This document shows, in pieces, positions 61,904-64,000 of a stretch of 64,000 nt of DNA. Every line of letters begins with the position of its first letter. The first letter of the stretch is position 1. The position numbers and the translations under genes are program-made. This DNA comes from Streptomyces sp. NBC_00569. GTDB lineage: Bacteria; Actinomycetota; Actinomycetes; Streptomycetales; Streptomycetaceae. The DNA is taken from contig NZ_CP107783.1 of NCBI RefSeq assembly GCF_036345255.1, positions 4,513,501 through 4,577,500 of the forward strand, in the 5' to 3' direction. The notes under the pieces are model-generated. The model searched no databases. It saw nothing but the letters and a program-made list of their open reading frames with translations, and was not told the origin of the DNA.

Positions 61904-61952
61904 GTGGCGGCGCCAGGATTCGAACCTGGGAAGGCTGAGCCGGCAGATTTAC
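61904..61952. repeat. right attachment site inside tRNA-Tyr
   Basis: This 49-base segment is the 3' half of the intact tRNA-Tyr and the partner of 57763-57811, with two mismatches and a 32-base identical core (61921-61952). Confidence 0.85.
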
Positions 61953-61986
61953 AGTCTGCTCCCTTTGGCCGCTCGGGCACACCGCC
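61905..61986 (-). tRNA. tRNA-Tyr (GUA)
   Basis: An 82-base class II tRNA: acceptor GGCGGUG / CGCCGCC with discriminator A, D-arm GCCCGAGCGGCCAAAGGGAGC, anticodon stem-loop GCAGA CUGUAAA UCUGC with anticodon GUA, a long variable arm, and T-arm CCAGGUUCGAAUCCUGG. CCA is not encoded. Its 3' half is the integration target described above. Confidence 0.95.
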
Positions 61987-62203
61987 ATGGGTTTACTGCT
62001 TTGGATCTCCGCTTTGGGGCGGTGCTCCGTGGCAACGACGTAAACGATACCTGATGGACGGGGGTGCTTCGCCACCCGATTGATCGGCACCCGGAGGCGG
62101 CGTGGTGGCTAGGCTTTGCGGATGCGGCCCCGGGGACCGAGGGCCGTGGATGACGCATTCAGACGCAAGCCGTTTCACCACCCGATACAAGGAGCCACAG
62201 GAC

Positions 62204-62692
62204 ATGGCCGACTCCAGTTTCGACATCGTCTCGAAGGTCGAGCGGCAGGAGGTCGACAACGCCCTCAACCAGGCCGCCAAGGAGATCTCGCAGCGCTACG
62301 ACTTCAAGAACGTCGGCGCCTCGATCTCGTGGTCCGGCGAGAAGATCCTGATGGAGGCGAACTCCGAGGACCGCGTCAACGCGATCCTCGACGTCTTCCA
62401 GACCAAGCTGGTCAAGCGCGGGATCTCACTGAAGGCGCTGGACGCCGGGGAGCCGCAGCTCTCCGGCAAGGAGTACAAGATCTTCGCCTCCATCGAGGAG
62501 GGCATCTCGCAGGACAACGCCAAGAAGGTCGCCAAGATCATCCGTGACGAGGGCCCCAAGGGCGTCAAGGCGCAGGTCCAGGGCGAGGAGCTGCGGGTCA
62601 GCTCGAAGAGCCGCGACGACCTCCAGGCCGTGCAGGCACTGCTGAAGGGCCAGGACTTCGACTTCGCGCTGCAGTTCGTGAACTACCGGTAG
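62204..62692 (+). CDS. YajQ family nucleotide-binding protein
   Basis: The ATG at 62204 follows AAGGAG and gives 162 residues, the family length. It begins [20 protein letters not shown] and has two ferredoxin-like halves: [20 protein letters not shown] and [20 protein letters not shown], ending [20 protein letters not shown]. Family members bind tRNA/GTP or cyclic di-GMP; the role in Streptomyces is not established. It is divergent from tRNA-Tyr across 217 bases. Confidence 0.95.
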   Translation: MADSSFDIVSKVERQEVDNALNQAAKEISQRYDFKNVGASISWSGEKILMEANSEDRVNAILDVFQTKLVKRGISLKALDAGEPQLSGKEYKIFASIEEGISQDNAKKVAKIIRDEGPKGVKAQVQGEELRVSSKSRDDLQAVQALLKGQDFDFALQFVNYR

Positions 62693-62819
62693 GGACAGCG
62701 GGTGACCGCAACTGTCGCTGATGCAGGGGCAATTGCCCTGACGTGATGGTCTGCCGCCGCTCCCGGTGCGAGGCTGGTGGGACTAGATTCCCGCTGCCCA
62801 CAGGGCACTGGAGGTTGTT

Positions 62820-63245
62820 GTGGCGGCAGAACCCACGGTCGGCGCAGGTTCCACCCTCGAACTGGCGTTGCACGGGCCGGATCCGGGGCCCGAACTGGCC
62901 ACCCTCCACGAGGCGCTGACGGCCGCGGGGGCCGCCAGTGTCGACCAGGTACGACTCACCGCGCCCTCCTCCGACCAGCGGGTCGCCGAGCTGGTTCAGG
63001 TCTGCACGCTGCTCGTCGGCGGGGCGGTGGACGTGGTGTCGATCGTCGAGGCCGTACGCGGCTGGCTCGCCGGGCGCCGGGAGGCGGCGGCGCGGCGGCC
63101 CGCCCCGGCCGGCGCGGACGACGTGGTCCCGTCCGTCGTCATCACCATCGGTGACCAGCGCCTCGAGATCACGTATCCGTCGGACCGCGCGCAGAGCGAT
63201 GCCATCGCGCGCTTTCTGGACCTGCACCGGCAGGACGGGCGATGA
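62820..63245 (+). CDS. effector-associated constant component (EACC1)-like protein
   Basis: The GTG at 62820 follows GGAGG and gives 141 residues. The layout is a short alpha/beta start (STLELALHGPDPGPELATLH), a hydrophobic helix (VCTLLVGGAVDVVSIVEAVR), a basic linker (GWLAGRREAAARRP) and a terminal strand region (VPSVVITIGDQRLEITYPSD). I recognise this as the EACC1 pattern found next to NACHT, CHAT or caspase-like effectors in actinobacterial conflict systems. Its stop overlaps the start of the CHAT gene (ATGA), so the two are translated together. Confidence 0.6.
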   Translation: MAAEPTVGAGSTLELALHGPDPGPELATLHEALTAAGAASVDQVRLTAPSSDQRVAELVQVCTLLVGGAVDVVSIVEAVRGWLAGRREAAARRPAPAGADDVVPSVVITIGDQRLEITYPSDRAQSDAIARFLDLHRQDGR

Positions 63246-64000
63246 CCACCCTCGACGTGCGCACCTCGGCGCACGGTCCGGGGCGCACCCAGTACGCGTA
63301 CGGGCTGAAGTCCGGTGGCGGGTCCGTGGTGGGGCCGCTGGAGCAGGAGCATGCCGTCGATGTCAGCCAGGACCTGGTCAAGGACCTGTGCAAGGACATC
63401 GACGAGGCGCTCAAGGACACCCGTGACGACGATCCGACGCTGGGCAGAGTGCTCAGACAGAAGGGGAGGCTCCTCTTCAACTCGCTCTTTCCGCGCTCCG
63501 GTTCGGGCGAGATGGTGCGCCAGCTGAAGGAGTCGACGGGATCGCTCCTGGTCAGCACGAACGAGTCCCTGGTGCCGTGGGAACTGCTGCACGACGGAGA
63601 GAGCTTCCTCGGTCTCGTGCACGAGCTCGGCCGGCGGTCCGTCGTCAGCAGACCGGTGGTGGGCGGGCGCGAGTGCACACAGGTGCGGCGGGCCCTGATC
63701 GTCGGGGACACCCTGGGGGATCTGCCGTCGGCCCGTGAGGAGACCGAGCGGATCAGCGCCTGGCTGGAGGGGCACGGCGTCGCGTGCACCGTCCTCATCG
63801 GGCGGGACGCGACCCTGGTCCGGGTGATCCAGGAACTGGCCGAGGACGAGGAGCCGTACGACCTCTTCCACTACTCGGGGCATGTGTCCGGGGTATCCGG
63901 GGCCGCCGGGCTCATGGTGCACAACCGGAAGCTGATCGACATGGACGCACTCCAGCCCCTGGCCGGGCTCGGGGCGCCCCCCGTCGTCTTCATCAACGGC
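63242..64000 (+). CDS. CHAT-domain (caspase-like) protein, cut by the window edge
   Basis: 253 residues are visible with no stop. The region from about residue 95 is a CHAT protease domain: LLVSTNESLVPWELLHDGES, LIVGDTLGDLPSAREETERI, then EPYDLFHYSGHVSGVSGAAG with the catalytic His at residue 214, and PPVVFING, after which the catalytic Cys is expected just beyond the window. The N-terminal part (HAVDVSQDLVKDLCKDIDEA) is helical. CHAT proteins are cysteine proteases used in defence and programmed cell death. Further domains and the target must lie downstream. Confidence 0.75.
   Translation, partial: MTTLDVRTSAHGPGRTQYAYGLKSGGGSVVGPLEQEHAVDVSQDLVKDLCKDIDEALKDTRDDDPTLGRVLRQKGRLLFNSLFPRSGSGEMVRQLKESTGSLLVSTNESLVPWELLHDGESFLGLVHELGRRSVVSRPVVGGRECTQVRRALIVGDTLGDLPSAREETERISAWLEGHGVACTVLIGRDATLVRVIQELAEDEEPYDLFHYSGHVSGVSGAAGLMVHNRKLIDMDALQPLAGLGAPPVVFING

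Larger units (their letters stand above)
57763..61952. mobile_element. eroded integrative element in tRNA-Tyr
   Basis: A 4.2-kb segment is bounded by two copies of the 3' 49 bases of a tRNA-Tyr gene: a bare copy at 57763-57811 and the one inside the intact tRNA at 61904-61952. This is the scar left when a tyrosine-recombinase element inserts into a tRNA 3' end and restores it. Inside are remnants of an excisionase and an integrase, plus two intact cargo-like genes (57916-59181 and 60190-61470). Transfer and replication genes are absent, so it is immobile and far smaller than a typical actinomycete integrative element. Confidence 0.8.

Overview
The window is high-GC actinobacterial chromosome, almost certainly Streptomyces or a close relative. 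The evidence is the heavy G/C third-position bias, GTG and TTG starts (rpsL, rplM, rpmG, nadE, murB, rpoB), HrdB-like TTGACC promoters, C+ zinc-ribbon ribosomal proteins, and gene order. Most of it is the core information-processing region, read mainly on the minus strand.

Region by region. Positions 1-2256 hold the first codons of rplM with a candidate promoter, a plus-strand membrane protein and truA. Positions 2274-18639 are the alpha, spc and S10 ribosomal clusters in reverse: rplQ, rpoA, rpsK, rpsM, rpmJ, infA, map, adk, secY, rplO, rpmD, rpsE, rplR, rplF, rpsH, rpsN, rplE, rplX, rplN, rpsQ, rpmC, rplP, rpsC, rplV, rpsS, rplB, rplW, rplD, rplC and rpsJ. Long hairpins break the run at rpsK/rpoA, rplO/secY and rpsQ/rplN. 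Positions 18640-22540 are a short accessory stretch: a long rpsJ leader, a frameshifted remnant, a small membrane protein and a Tat-exported PIG-L deacetylase. Positions 22585-26926 are the str operon (tuf, fusA, rpsG, rpsL). Positions 27290-28575 contain gene debris, followed by rpoC, rpoB, rplL, rplJ, two lipoproteins, rplA, rplK, nusG, secE and tRNA-Trp (28776-42901).

Positions 43092-57609 are housekeeping and accessory genes: aspartate aminotransferase, adenosine deaminase, a thiol-disulfide lipoprotein, two TetR regulators with visible palindromic operators, murB, an MFS exporter, a HadAB-like dehydratase pair beside rpmG, tRNA-Met and tRNA-Thr, a cytosine-deaminase-like protein that appears to have lost catalytic residues, and nadE.

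Positions 57763-61952 look like an eroded integrative element in a tRNA-Tyr gene. A 49-bp copy of the tRNA 3' half flanks it on the left. Inside are a PIG-V-type mannosyltransferase, frameshifted excisionase and integrase remnants, and a secreted glycine-rich protein with RTX repeats. Beyond the tRNA lie a YajQ-family gene and, cut by the window edge, a coupled pair made of an EACC1-like protein and a CHAT-domain (caspase-like) protein. That pair is the best candidate here for a conflict or defence system.
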